Of a stretch of 64,000 nt of DNA, positions 48,620 through 62,510 are shown piece by piece. The position numbers and the translations under genes were made by a program. The stretch lies in NCBI GenBank assembly GCA_029339505.1, contig JAQISU010000155.1, positions 15,453,501-15,517,500 on the forward strand, written 5' to 3'. How positions within the stretch are numbered: position 1 is the stretch's first letter; each line of letters begins with the position of its first letter. The DNA comes from Unio delphinus (lineage: Eukaryota > Mollusca > Bivalvia > Unionida > Unionidae). The notes under the pieces were generated by a model. It made no database searches. It saw nothing but the letters and a program-made list of their open reading frames with translations, and was not told the DNA's origin.

Positions 48620-48870
48620 CTTTGATCTTATTCAAGACTGCTCTAAAAACTCACTTATTACAATTACAACAGCATTCTTAAAGACATAACATTCCGTGTC
48701 CTTGCTTAATTATTGTCAGCATGCATTTCTTGTATAATTTAATATTATTTGTTTTTATAAAACTTGTCGTTGTATATGTGTTATCTAATGTTGTAAAGCG
48801 CTTAGAACTTCTAATGATTAGGCGGTGTTCTATGTCCAGATTATTAGTAATATTATCTACACTTCACATG
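48620..48870 (+). repeat. LINE-like 3' tail in spacer B
   Basis: Array copy of 43,480-43,735. It was carried along by the tandem amplification rather than inserted independently. Confidence 0.5.
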
Positions 48871-49515
48871 TACAAGTTTCTTGCTTCGATCAGGATGAAT
48901 GAAAAATCGTTTACTGCAGTGTCGCATGAAGTTTACCGACAGCTCTGTAGTTTGCGCTTTTCAGCTGATATAAAAGCGCACGCCCTCTGCAAGGTCGAGT
49001 ATAACTATAGCTACATTATTCATACAACTATTAACCAGATACTCGAAGCAATCGATCATAATAATTCCAAGTATATTGTTTACATGTAGGTTTCGGAAAC
49101 AGAACTCAGCCCAATCAGGATATCAATAAAATCTCGGATAATATTTTAAGAGTTTTCACAAGAATGATTCGCATCTTGATATTGACGGTACAGTATTGTG
49201 CACATTCCTTCAGATTTACATGTGTATTCATACAAAATGTAACACAAAAAAACCCTTTTCCTGGTACGAAAGGTAGTTTCTCATCAAATTATGGTCTTCA
49301 TTTTGAAATTCAGTAGGCACACGTATACACACGTCTTTATCTAATTAACAACTCGGACGAACAGTATTGTGGAAGGCACATCTATATATTATGAAAACAG
49401 CAAACAAACGTTTTGCGTTGTGTAACATTTTGCTTAGAAATTAATCTTTAATATTTAATTTAATTGCAAGTTTGATTTAATTGAAAATGGGTCTATAAAT
49501 GGAACGAAACCAAAT

Positions 49516-49668
<153 letters not shown>

Positions 49669-50591
49669 TTGTTACTTCTGCATGGTCACATGCTAAGAAA
49701 CATAAGCAGAAAAGGGATAAGTTTAGTAAAATTTGACGACCAAACAACCAATTATATAATATTAACATTGTCATATATGATCCATTAACCAGCAATGTTC
49801 TACCTACTCCTTATCTGGACGAAATGATACGGTTCTATAGATACACCGTTATTCTCAAGAGTAAATATGCCCTCAATTTATCAAGCACGGTATTTGTTTT
49901 TAATTGCTAGCCGTCTCTGATAAGTATCTTACCCTTTGTCCCACTGTTATATCAATAACACAGCTCGTACTTTATTGGCTTTAGTGTCAATAATTCCATT
50001 GTTATTAACTTGTTCTGCTATGCCCGAACAAAACCTTTTACATGATATCTGTCTGAGTGTAAGGTATCATGCAACTTTAGTTATACTGTTTTAATGAAAC
50101 CTTAGGCAGCGATTGATATACACATAACTATGTATGCTGTATTAATATTGCATATGATGTTACATAAAGTGCTATGTACAACAACAACAGCGCTATGTAC
50201 AACAACAACAACAAAAATCGCATTCGCCCCAACAAATATCGTATAGGTTTTGATATTTATATGATAACAGTCATGTAATTTTAGATATAGTCTTCTCGTC
50301 ACATTATGTATGTTACCTGGTGTAAGAACCAGTTCAGGGTTTTCACACGGGAAGGAAATGGCACTTACATGTGTACAGGAGTTTTACATGTTTTATCTCA
50401 ATTACATTTAGTAACAATTCTGTGTTTTACTAATATAGAACATGGAAGCTCTTATGGTATACATTTTTAATTACTTTCTGAGGGACGGTGTTATGTATAT
50501 CACTGTATACAAAGGGATACAATATATAAAGCCTTTCTCCAAACGTGCCCCCGAGTGATCTTGTGCAAAATAACCTCCCGATTTAACTGCA

Positions 50592-52853
50592 GTGAACAAA
50601 CAATACTTTAGTGCTTTTGAGGTTGTCTCTGGTGGAACAACGATGGCTTCGCAGGTGAATGCGTATGAATGGCAGAACGGTAACTATGTTGATATGCGCG
50701 CTATAGAAATCAATAAAGATACACTTTTTCAATATCGAAGGCAATCCACGTGCCGTTCTACCCCATTTGCCTGAGGCTCACTATTACGACCCCGACAACA
50801 TGCGTACCGAACAACGAGAAGTTTTCTTCGCTTGGTACAAGACTCACGCCTCGGACCCTTTCGACTTTCAGGAAGCAATGTTAAAGTATTGTCGATCTGA
50901 CGTGGATATTTTACGACGTTGTTGTGGAAAATTTCGACAATTCTTCATGGAGCACGGAGGGATCGTTCCTTTGAAAGAAGCTTGTACCCTCGCCAAAGAG
51001 TGTTCTTTAGTGACCCGCCATTGATTCATGCCCGAAAACTTCCTGGCTATCATAAGCCTTCAAACGACGAACGTTGTCAAACGTCAATACTCGGTCAAAG
51101 CTCAACGCTGGCTACATATTTTGTGTGATAAGGAAAACAAAGGTATCAAACACGCCCGAAACGGAGGAGGCAAATAGACCATCGAAACGTATTCGGTGGA
51201 TGACTGGGACTTAGAAAACCCTCAGATCGTGTACGAGTTTAACGGATGCTTATTTCACGGATGTCCCATGTTTTACCCTCAACGTGACACCAAAAATCAG
51301 TTTTTATAACGGACCATGGAAGACTTGTACCAGACTACTTGTCAGCGGCGTTTGAGGTTAGAACTGCAAAGATACCAAGTAGTGGAATTGTGGGAACATG
51401 AGTACGATCACCGTTTAAAAACCGATCCCGAGTTTAAACGCATTACGGAAAGTTACAAGTTGGTGGACCCACTGAACCCCCTGGATAGTGTGTTCGGAGG
51501 ACGAACGAATGCCACCTGTTTGCTGTACCAGGCGGACCAGGAGAAGGGAGAAGAAATAAAATACTTGGACTTGTGTTCGCTGTATCCTTACGTGTGCAAA
51601 TATTGTCACTTTTCCGTAGGGCATCCACAATTGATGACAGAACACATTGACCTGGACCACATTCGATCAAGTGCAAAGTCTTGCCTCCTACGTACTTGTA
51701 CCATCCCATTTTACCTCACCATTGCCAAAGGAAACTGAGGAAACGTGCAAATATGACCAACCTTGTCAGCACAGCCAGTTAGAAAGCGCCTTGACAGGAA
51801 CGTTGGTTAGCGTGAAATTCTTTAAAGCTCTGGACCTGGGATACCGACTGTTAGAAGTGCACGAAATTCACCACTTTCCCAAGACATAACAATACCGCAA
51901 TGTCGACGAGACACGGAAAAGTATTTTTGCAGACTACGTAGATGCCCTTTTGAAACTAAAACAAGAAGCTAGCGGCTATTTGTTTTGGTGCCACACTCCC
52001 GAAGACCAAAAGAAATTCAAAGAAAAATATAAGGAGCAGGAAGGGATCGCTTTAGACCACATCGACAAAAACGAAGGAAGGCGATCGTTTGCCAAAGTGA
52101 TGTTAGATTGCTTGTGGGGTAAAATGGCACAACGACCGTCTTTACCCAAGGTTGAGTATTTGTCCGAACATTCCCGCTACTTCCAGATGATTCACGACAA
52201 AACAAAATAATCAAACACGTAGACGTCATTCGTGAGGACTTGATCTTAGTCAATTACGAAGAAGAACTAGACCTTGCAGAAGCTGAAAAATTTGGAAATG
52301 TCATCGCACTGGCTTACGTGACAGTCTGAGCTCGCTTTAAATTGAACGAAGTGTTAGAACTCCTAGGAGATCGCGTCTTGTATTTTGACACGGACAGTTG
52401 CATCGACATCGATCGCCTCGGTCAACGTCACCCTGACATCGAAGGAGACCGTTTTGGACTCTGGACAAATGAACATCTCGACGACAAGATTCTACGTTTT
52501 TCAAGTGGCTTTTTAAAAATTATGGCTGCGAATACTGAAACCGTAAAGGAGAAATGCACTGTGAATGTAAAGTGAAAGGATTGACTCTCAATTATCCCAC
52601 CAGTCGAGTGGTGAACTTTGACGTGCTAAAAGAAGCCTTGAAGTCTGGACAGGATGAAACTTTGAAAGTGACCACCCACGAACCGCACAAGATCGTACGT
52701 TTACCCACACACCAAATCGTCAGTAGGTCTTTGGAAAACGTCTATCAAATCGTGTACCAGAAGAGAGTGCGGCTTCCCAATCACTTCACTTTACCGTACG
52801 GTCACTTTGATGGAGGTCAGCATATAAAAATGGAAATCGTCCAAGACCCATAG
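50592..52853 (+). pseudogene. protein-primed DNA polymerase B, copy C
   Basis: Same organisation and the same frame changes as copy B. It retains a Tyr codon where B and D have a TAA (around 51,455), so the segment from LYQTTCQRRLRLELQRY through the SLYPY motif is one open stretch of 140 codons (51,316-51,738). It has a private TAG near 51,176 in the FNGC-containing segment. Motif B reads KVMLDCLWGK and motif C YFDTDSCIDI. Confidence 0.9.
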
Positions 52854-53824
52854 TTCAAGCGAGAAAGATGAATCATTTCACACACTAAGTATTGAGCGTG
52901 AGACTGAAGCAGATTTACGAATGAAAGGGGTACGTAATGGGAAACATCTACGCTGGGACACAAGCGTTAGCTGACCAGATTTTAAACAATGTGTGTGACT
53001 GATATAGAAAGAAACATGAACTTTCTTCTATGTGATTGGTTGTTACTTGTTTTGGTTTAGCTTTGTTCTTAAAATAGGATATTAATTGTTGAATGAAAAG
53101 TGTCATTCTTATATGAAATTCTTATGCGTTGTATGTAAAGTAGGGTATTTTTTGAAGGCATAAACTTTAGTTTTAAAAGTATTTTTTCTAGATCCAAGAA
53201 ATAGATAACATGTGAATAGATTTGCTCCATGTCCAGATTTGACTGTTTTAAAGGGATAGTGTTTAGACTAAAGCACAGGCCAGAGATCCCATGTATATAA
53301 TTTAAAAAAATGTTTTGAGCCTATTTTGTAGACTTTTATTATCTGTGTGTCTTTCTTTAGAACAGCTCTACCCTCTTTTCTGTGTGTTTCAATGTGTATT
53401 TGTTTCTTTCTGTACATCTTTGTTTGTCCCTATCAGCCCTTTGTCCCTACACGTTCATTATACCCTATCAATAGTTTTGACCCTATAAACACAATGGAGT
53501 CACCAATTTTCAATTCCCTTAGAACTCCAGGTGAGATTTCCAAGTTAAATTCCCATAAACACTAATTTTGATATACCCATTTTTAACATTAAGGTCCCAA
53601 TGCAAATAAAGTGACCCATTTCTTGTCGCTATGTTAAATTCCCCGTTTGCTCCATGTTACATTTCTCCATGTTAAATTCCCCTTGTCGCTGGATGTTCCC
53701 ACAACCTTTTTGAATGGATTTTCCATCGTCACTAGGGTATCCACATATACTTCTAATGTTCATGTACCTACCCAGACCGAGTCAAGTGGAGGGAATTTTC
53801 TATAGAAACCTGACACAGAAACAC

Positions 53825-54070
53825 TTTGATCTTATTCAAGACTGCTCTAAAAACTCACTTATTACAATTACAACAGTTTATAAAGACATAACTTTCAGTG
53901 TCCTTGCTTAATTATTGTCAGCATGCATTTCTTGTATAATTTAATATTATTTGTTTTTATAAAACTTGTCGTTGTATATGTGTTATCTAATGTTGTAAAG
54001 CGCTTAGAACTTCTAATGATTAGGCGGTGTTCTATGTCCAGATTATTAGTATTATTATCTACACTTCACA
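53825..54070 (+). repeat. LINE-like 3' tail in spacer C
   Basis: Array copy of 43,480-43,735. The equivalent is deleted in the truncated last spacer. Confidence 0.5.
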
Positions 54071-54717
54071 AGTACAAGTTTCTTGCTTCGATGAGGAAGA
54101 ATGAAAACTCGTTTACTGCAGTGTCGCATGAAGTTTACCGACAGCTCTGTAGTTTGCGCTTTTCAGCTGATATAAAAGCGCACGCCCTCTGCAAGGTCGA
54201 GTATAACTATAGCTACATTATTCATACAACTATTAACCAGATACTCGAAGCAATCGATCATAATAATTCCAAGCATATTGTTTACATGAAGGTTTCGGAA
54301 ACAGAACTCAGCCGAATCAGGATATCAATAAAATCTCGGATTATATTTTAAGAGTTTTCAAAAGGATGATTCGGATCTTGATATTGACAGTACAGTATTG
54401 TGCACATTCCTTCAGATTTGCATGTGTATTCATACAAAATGTAACACAAAAAACCCTTTTCCTGGTACGAAAGGTAGTTTCTCATCAAAATATGGTCTTC
54501 ATTTTGAAATTCAGTACGCACACGTACACACACGTCTTTATCTAATTAACAACTCGGACGAACAATATTGTGTAAGGCACATCTATATATTATGAAAACA
54601 TCAAACAAACGTTTTGTGTTGTGTAACATTTTGCTTAGAAATTAATCTTTAATATTTAATTTAATTGCAAATTTGATCTAATTGAAAATGGGTCTATAAA
54701 TGGAACGAAACCAAATG

Positions 54718-54885
<168 letters not shown>

Positions 54886-55788
54886 TTGTTACTGCTGCAT
54901 GGTCACATGCTAAGAAACATAAGCAGAAAAGGAATAAGTTTAGTAAAATTTGACGACCAAACAACCAATTATATAATATTAACATTGTCATATATGATCC
55001 ATTAACCAGTAATGTTCTACCCACTCCTTATCTGGACGAAATGATACGGTTCTATAGATACACCGTTATTCTCTAGAGTAAAGATGCCCTCAGTTTATCA
55101 AGCACGATATTTTGTTTTTAATTGCTAGACGTCTCTGATAAGTATCTTACCCTTTGTCCCACTGTTATATCAATAACACAGCTCGTACTTTATTGGCTTT
55201 AGTGTCAATAATTCCATTGTTATTAACTTGTTCTGCTATGCCCGAACAAAGCCTTTTACATGATATCAGTCTGAGTGTAAGGTATCATGCAACTTTAGTT
55301 ATACTGTTTTAATGAAACCTTAGGCAGCGATTGATATACACATAACTATGTATGCTGTATTAATATTGCATATGATGTTACATAAAGCGCTATGTACAAA
55401 AACAACAACAAAAATCGCGTTCGCCCCAACAAATATCGTATAGGTTTTGATATTTATATGATAACAGTCATGTAATTTTAGATATAGTCTTCTCGTCACA
55501 TTATGTATGTTACCTGGTGTAAGAACCAGTTCAGGGTTTTCAAACGGGAAGGAAATGGCACTTACATGTGTACAGGAGTTTTACATGTTTTATCTCAATT
55601 ACATTTATTAACAATTCTGTGTTTTACTAATATAGAACATGGAAGCTCTTTTTGTATACAATTTTAATTACTTTCTGAGGGAAGGTGTTATGTATATCAC
55701 TGTATACAAAGGGATACAATATATAAAGCCTTTCTCCAAACGTGCCCCCGAGTGATCTTGTGCAAAATAACCTCCCGATTTAACTGCA

Positions 55789-58039
55789 GTGAACAAACAA
55801 TACTTTAGTGCTTTTGAGGTTGTCTCTGGTGGAACAACGATGGCTTCGCAGGTGTATGCGTATGAATGGCAGAACGGTAACTATGTTGATATGCGCGCTA
55901 TAGAAATCAATAAAGATACACTTTTTCAATATCGAAGGCAATCCACGTGCCGTTCTACCCCATTTGCCTGAGGCTCACTATTACGACCCCGACAACATGC
56001 GTACCGAACAACGAGTAGTTTTCTTCGCTTGGTACAAGACTCACGCCTCGGGCCCCTTCGACTTTCAGGAAGCAATGTTAAAGTGTTGTCGATCTGACGT
56101 GGACATTTTACGACGTTGTTGTGGAAAATTTCGAGAATTCTTCATGGAGCACGGAGGGATCGATCCTTTGAAAGAAGCTTGTACCCTCGCCATAGCGTGT
56201 TCTTTAGTGACCCGCCATTGATTCATGCTCGAAAACACCCTGGCTATCATAAGCCTTCAAACGACGAACGTTGTCAAACGTCAATACTCGGTCAAAGCCC
56301 TACGCTGGCTACATATTTTGTGTGATAAGGAAAACAAAGGTATCAAACACGCCCGAAACGGAGGAGGCGAAAAGACCATCGAAACGTATTCGGTGGATGG
56401 CTGGGACTTAGAAAACCCCCAGATCGTGTACGAGTTTAACGGATGCTTATTTCACGGATGTCCCATGTCTTACCCTCAACGTGAAACCAAAAATCAGTTT
56501 TTATAACGGACCATGGAAGACTTGTACCAGACTACTTGTCAGCGGCGTTTGAAGTTAGAACAGCAAGGATACCAAGTAGTGGAAATGTGGGAACATGAGT
56601 ACGATCACCGTTTAAAAACCGATCCCGAGTTTAAACGCATTACGGAAAGTTAAAAGTTGGTGGACCCACTGAACCCCCTGGATAGTGTGTTCGGAGGACA
56701 AACGAATGCCACCTGTTTGCTGTACCAGGCGGACGAGGAGGAGGGAGAAGAAATAAAATACTTGGACGTGTGATCGCTGTATCCTTACGTGTGCAAATAT
56801 TGTCACTTTTCCGTAGGGCATCCACAATTGATGACAGAACACATTGACCTGGACCACATTCGATCAAGTGCAAAGTCTTCCCTTCTACGTACTTGTACCA
56901 TCCCATTTTACCTCACCATTTCCAAAGGAAACTGATGAAACGTGCAAATATGACCAACCTTGTCAGCACAGCCAGTAAGAACGCGCCTCGACAGGAACGT
57001 TGGTTAGCGTGAAATTCTTTAAAGCTCTGGACCTGGGATACCGACTGTTAGAAGTGCACAAAATTTACCACTTTCCCAAGACATAATAATACGGCAATGT
57101 CGACGAGACACAAAAAGGTATTTTTGCAGACTACGTAGATGCCCTTTTGAAACTAAAACAAGAAGCTAGCGGCTATTTGTTTTGGTGCCACACTCCCGAA
57201 GACCAAAAGAAATTCAAAGAAAAATATAAGGAGCAGGAAGGGATCGCTTTAGACCAAATCGACAAAAACGAAGGAAGGCGATCGTTTGCCAAAGTGATGT
57301 TAGATTGCTTGTGGGGTAAAATAGCACAACGACCGTCTTTACCCAAGGTTGAGTATTTGTCCGAACCTTCCAGCTACTTCCAGATGATTCACGACAAAAC
57401 AAAATAATCAAACACATAGACGTCATTCGTGAGGACTTGATCTTAGTCAATTACGAAGAAAAACTAGACCTTGCAGAAGCTGAAAAATTTGGAAATGTCA
57501 TCGCAATGGCTTACGTGACAGTCTGAGCTCGCTTTAAATTGAACGAAGTATTAGAACTCCTAGGAGATCACGTCCTGTATTTTGACACGGACAGTTGCAT
57601 CTACATCGATCGCCTAGGTCCACGTCACCCTGACATCAAAGCAGACCGTTTAGGACTCTGGACAAATGAACAAGATTCTACGTTTTTCAAGTGGCTTTTT
57701 AAAAATTACGGCTGCGAATACTGAAACCGTAAAGGAGAAATGCGCTGCGAATGTAAAGTGAAAGGATTGACTCTCAATGATCCCACCAGTCGAGTGGTGA
57801 ACTTTGACGTGCTAAAAGAAGCCTTGAAGTCTGGACAGGATGAAACTTTGAAAGTGACCACCCACGAACCGCACAAGATCGTACGTTTATCCACACACCA
57901 AATCGTCAGTAGGTCTTTGGAAAACGTCTATCAAATCGTGTACCAAAAGAGAGTGCGGCTTCCCAATCACTTCACTTTATCATACGGTAATTTTGATGGT
58001 GGTCAGCATATAAAAATGGAAATCGTCCAAGACCGATAG
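55789..58039 (+). pseudogene. protein-primed DNA polymerase B, copy D
   Basis: As copies B and C, sharing their stops, plus a private TGA directly before the SLYPY motif (about 56,771) and a short deletion before the C-terminal segment, near 57,670. Shares the TAA in front of KLVDP with copy B. Motif C reads YFDTDSCIYI. Confidence 0.9.
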
Positions 58040-58955
58040 TTCAAGCGAGAAAGATGAATCATTTCACACACTAAGTATTGAGCGTGAGACTGAAGCAGAT
58101 TTACGAATGAAAGGGGTACGTAATGGGAAACATCTACGCTGGAACACAAGCGTTAGCTGACCAGATTTTAAACAATGTGTGTGAGTGATATAGAAAGAAA
58201 CATGAACTTTCTTCTATGTGATTGGTTGTTACTTGTTTTGGTTTAGCTTTGTTCTTAAAATAGGATATTAATTGCTGTATGAAAAGTGTCATTCTTATAT
58301 GAAATTCTTATGCGTTGTATGTAAAGTAGGGTATTTTTTGAAGGCATAAACTATAATTTTAAAAGTATTTTTTCTAGACCCAAGAAATAGATAACATGTG
58401 AATAGATTTGTTTCATGTCCAGATTTGACTGTTTTAAATGGATAGTGTTTAGACTAAAGCACAAGCCAGAGATCCCATGTATATATATGAATAAATGTTT
58501 TGAACCAATTTTGTAGACTTTTATTATCTGTGTGTTTCAATGTGTATTTGTTTCTTTCTGTAAATCTATGTTTGACCCTATCAGCCCTTTGTCCCTACAC
58601 GTACATTTTACCCTATCAATAGTTTTAACCCTATAAACACAATGGAGTCACCAATTTTCAATTCCCTTAGAACTTCAGGTGACATTCCCAAGTTAAATTC
58701 CCATTAACACTAATTTTGATACACCAGTTTTTAACGTTAAGGTCCTATGGACAAGTGATATAAAAGCGCACGCCCTCTGCAAGGTCGAGTGTAACTACAG
58801 CTACATTATTCATACAACTATTAACTAGATACTCGAAACAGACGATCTTAATAATTCAAAGCATATTGTTTACACGAAGTTTTCGGAAACAGAACTCAGC
58901 CGAATCAGGAAATCAATAAAACCTCAGATTTTATTTCAAGAATTTTCACAAGTAT

Positions 58956-60697
58956 GAAACGCAGTTATACATAATATAACCGCATATCAAATTGAGGGCA
59001 GTCTCTCCAGAATCAGAGAAGTGAGTTCATAAAATATTCTGAATCGTGTATTTCTTCTCTTGCAATTGACATGGACAATTGTGTTCGCGATTATCAATAT
59101 TATTTCATGAAGCGCATGTACCAAATTTCCCTGGACGAATATGACTGCAGGTTCAAAATAAAACAGCTATTTTCTGCTGGCGAAAGATTTCACTGAACGT
59201 AAGGGAGCACTCGTAAAAGAAGACAGTGATATGCACAGGTTGGTGACTTCGTTGACAACGTCATCATGGCGCAATTAAACAGCGGCCGATACACAATCGA
59301 AGGAAACAAAATCGAGCGTTGCATTTACAACATCAACGTCGTCACGATGCTCATGAGACTGGCAATCTATGGCGACGATTATTCTCGTTTTGTAGGTCCG
59401 TCATTGAGGTTCGCCAAATATACCGTATGTAATGCTTACATTAAACTATATCTCAAAGTACCAAAAAGATTAAAAACCCTTCCGCTGATCCATTTAAATG
59501 GAATAATAGTGCGACCAGGTGCTGATATTGCTGCTCTGTATGAGGTAATCCATCGCTTTACAAGATATTGGCGTCACGTGTATCATAAACTGATGAAGTA
59601 CGTTTACGCGTGATTCCACTGTCGCATATTGTCTGGTTTAACAAATGCGTTAAACGTAGATATTATTGTGAAAATCAACTGGAGCCAGAGGCGTCTACTT
59701 TCGACGGCAGTCATTGTTTTATTTCAATGTATGAACCTGATTGGGCTTCTTGAGATGATTTTAGCTACACAAAATGGCCAGGGTCGTCAACTAACACTTA
59801 AAATTCTACGCGTCAAAAGACTACGACTCACGCATATAACAAGCATAACTACTTGATACAAATTTGAATTAATCACGTTAGCGCGTAAGACACGAATTAA
59901 ATATTTCGTGGTGTTTATATGCGATATGAAATTCTCGTGTGACCTTTGACTAATGGAGAGTTATATAACACTTTATGCAAGAAAGTATTAATCTGCCGGC
60001 GATGCCAAGATTGAGATGTAAAAGAAGAAAGGCATATCATTTGATGTGGTATCGAATCTTCCTCAAAACAATGCGTGAATAAAGTGATTTGTAATAGACT
60101 TGGTTCGAAAATATTAGTGGAGTTTATAATTATGCTGGCCTGCAAAATTACTTATGAACTGTTTCTGAGGCCATCATTAATGTTGGCCTTTTTTCAACTA
60201 AAGAATTTGACCTGTATGACGTTATATTTTTGTAAAGTTAGAGGAACTGGAATTTTATTTTATGCCTAGAAGTATTCTTTCTAACTATTACTATATGAAA
60301 GTCATGATGCAGTTAAGATCGAAAAGGACCAAAGCTTATATACACGAGCATAAAACATGGAAGCGACTAACATGTGTTCCTAGTTTGGAAAAATATCAGA
60401 CATCTCAGTATCCAGAAAGCTTAACCTTGAGCCTTTTAATGCTGCTTGATTTGATTTATTTGAGTCTGCTTGGAAGTCGTAAATATGGACCTAAAAGACA
60501 AGGAATTTCAATATGATACGTATACAAAATTTCATTTAATTCACCATGCTAAATTCTTCTTATCCTTCAGTACTAGTTTCTCAGTATGACTTCAATTGTT
60601 AGCACGCAGAGAGTGAGACGAAGACAAACTCTTCTAGTTTTAAGATACATTTTTCATTAAATGGCCAGCAGAAATCGTATCAAATACAGAATCCTTT
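58956..60697. other. unassigned region between array and virus-like element
   Basis: Contains a plus-strand open frame of 115 codons at 59,266-59,613 (starts MAQLNSGRYTIEGNKIERCI), without a family I recognise and without clear splice sites. The rest shows no gene or repeat. Confidence 0.4.
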
Positions 60698-60846
60698 ATC
60701 AGCAGAGTGGGTGAACAGACCAACTTTGTAGAGGTGTCTATTCGGCAAACTGAGTCTTCCTCAAAAAGCGTACAAAAGCGTCGATTCGGCTAACCAACGC
60801 TTCCTCGAAGACGCCAACTTCGTTGTCACTCTCCCCCTCTGCTGCT
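60698..60846. repeat. 149-bp terminal unit bounded by inverted repeats
   Basis: See the parent element. Inside are two CGATTCGGC/TATTCGGC-type and two CTTCCTC-type words. It is shorter and more diverged than the 244-bp unit, but the outer 17 and inner 20-30 bases match. Confidence 0.7.
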
Positions 60847-60867
60847 ATGGGTTAGCAATGAAAATCA

Positions 60868-62152
60868 CTACGATTTCACAAACAGACTAATTTGTAAAAC
60901 CTCACCTTGTAAATCAATTAGATTATTGGACTGATCAGTGAGTTTAAAATTAATTCTCGTTAACGAATTATTATGACATCGCATGAAGGCTGGATTAGTT
61001 GGATCCTCAATAATTAGAAATCCTGGATGATCTGTTGGTGCAAATGAATATAGAATATATCCTGCTGAGCTTGATTTGATCGCTCGAGATTTATTTGATA
61101 GCTTCCTTCGATAACATCACATACTAAATTCAATGCAATCACCGATGGTTATATTTACATTTAGCGGCGCGATGTGCCGCCCGCCTCCGTCTGGGTCATT
61201 ATTATATGTCAGGATAGTTGTTTGTGGTTGTGGTGCTGTTTTTATCCATGTGTAATGAATTTTTTTGAAACCTTCATCGATGGCCGCATTGAGAGATTTT
61301 TCTAGTTCTGAGATATAATATCCGTGTAGTTTGAGCGTGGGAATATCTTCTACGCGTATATTATACACTGTCGCAAACTCTGTTCTCGTTTTAGAATTAA
61401 TGTCACCTAATACCTCTTGAATAATTTGCGAATGAAATGTTTCCATGTCATTGATGATGTTGTTACATGTTTGTACAACGCTGATAAATTGATCTCGGGT
61501 GATAGTACCGGATTTAGGAGATATTAACAACAGTGAAAAATCATTATTCATCGCTGTGAAATTTTCAGTGATTTTATCCTGTCCAGTTGCGTAATATCTT
61601 CGGTTGCGGTCGTCTATCATTCCAGTGAAAACATTCAACTTGGTTTATTCGTTATAGCTTTTTACTGGATTATCGGGTTTTATCCTGTCGGTAATATAAT
61701 CTAATTTTTGTGGTTCAGGATCAATTAGTTCCTGTCGAGATGGGATTTCAGGCCATCCCAGTATCGTTCTTATAGAACTCTGGCAGTTATCTACGACATA
61801 ACTGAGCGAGTTTATCTCGATCGCAGATGATAGTGTCGGCTCGTGAACCGTTATAGCGATTTTCGATTCTTTTCCAGTAATTGATTTTATTATGCGTTGT
61901 ATCAGCATTGATTTGTTTGTTTTGGTACGACCCTGATGGTAGCGAAACAACGTTCCAGTCTGGAGTTCCGTCTTCGCGAGTTTTACTCGCAAACACCAAT
62001 GAATTATTCAGATGTTGACCGCCAAATGCTACCTACCTAATATTAGGCCAACTGTGATACACTGGTAGTTTCGCCAACGCGATCTCCTTCACGGGAATCG
62101 GAGTAGGGAAATTCACACTGAATTCATCATTGGTTGATGTTATTGAGATCAT
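60868..62152 (-). pseudogene. virion-protein-like gene of invertebrate Maverick/adintovirus-like elements, decayed
   Basis: Start ATG at 62,152 (MISITSTNDEFSV). Landmarks in order: KLPVYHSWPNI, then an in-frame TAG (62,033-62,035); WNVVSLPSGSY; a frameshift near 61,900; HEPTLSSAIEI and SSIRTILGWP; an in-frame TAA (61,645-61,647), after which the same frame reopens to 61,117; a frameshift near 61,125; then DIFYSFAPTDHPG and LTDQSNNLIDLQGE to a TAG at 60,868-60,870. Spacing over about 428 codons fits a protein I recall from cnidarian and mollusc genomes beside adenain-like protease genes (pattern: W-x-x-I-x-x-P-x-G-S-Y, LLGF, LTDQ-x-G-x-LIDL-x-GE). Its role as a virion component is inferred from neighbours, not proven. 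At least four lesions. Confidence 0.6.
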
Positions 62153-62174
62153 GCTTGTTTTCACCGGGTTTGTG

Positions 62175-62465
62175 TTATCCACTATTCATTGAAGTAGTTC
62201 TTGCGGTGTTGTCATTGTTATTATTATTGTTCTGCTCTAATTTCGATATCGCGGAATCATAAATACGTACCATCGCTGAAAACTCACTATCTGATATAAA
62301 TGTGTTATCGAGCAACGACGATATCATCGAGGATAATTGTGAGTACGCGGTTGACACAACATGGAACTTAACTACGTAATCTTGCAGCTTAAGCTGGCAG
62401 CATGATGATATTTTCTTTTTTATAATCGAAATAATTCCTGCTATTGTTGTCGCCGCTGATGACAT
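62175..62465 (-). CDS. small helical protein of the virion-gene cluster
   Basis: From the likely ATG at 62,465 (MSSAATTIAGI) about 96 residues: hydrophobic N-terminal helix, then MISSLLDNTFISDSEFSAMV, a pattern I associate with a short helical protein that recurs beside the virion-protein-like and protease genes in cnidarian and mollusc elements. It ends in an Asn run, (N)6-D-N, and a Thr/Ser tail. It stops 23 bp before the start of the next gene, as in a polycistronic cluster. Function unknown. An N-terminal truncation is possible. Confidence 0.5.
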   Translation of the reverse strand: MSSAATTIAGIISIIKKKISSCCQLKLQDYVVKFHVVSTAYSQLSSMISSLLDNTFISDSEFSAMVRIYDSAISKLEQNNNNNNDNTARTTSMNSG

Positions 62466-62510
62466 TTTATTTATTATAACAGATTTCAATTGAAACCGCT
62501 AGCGATTTAA

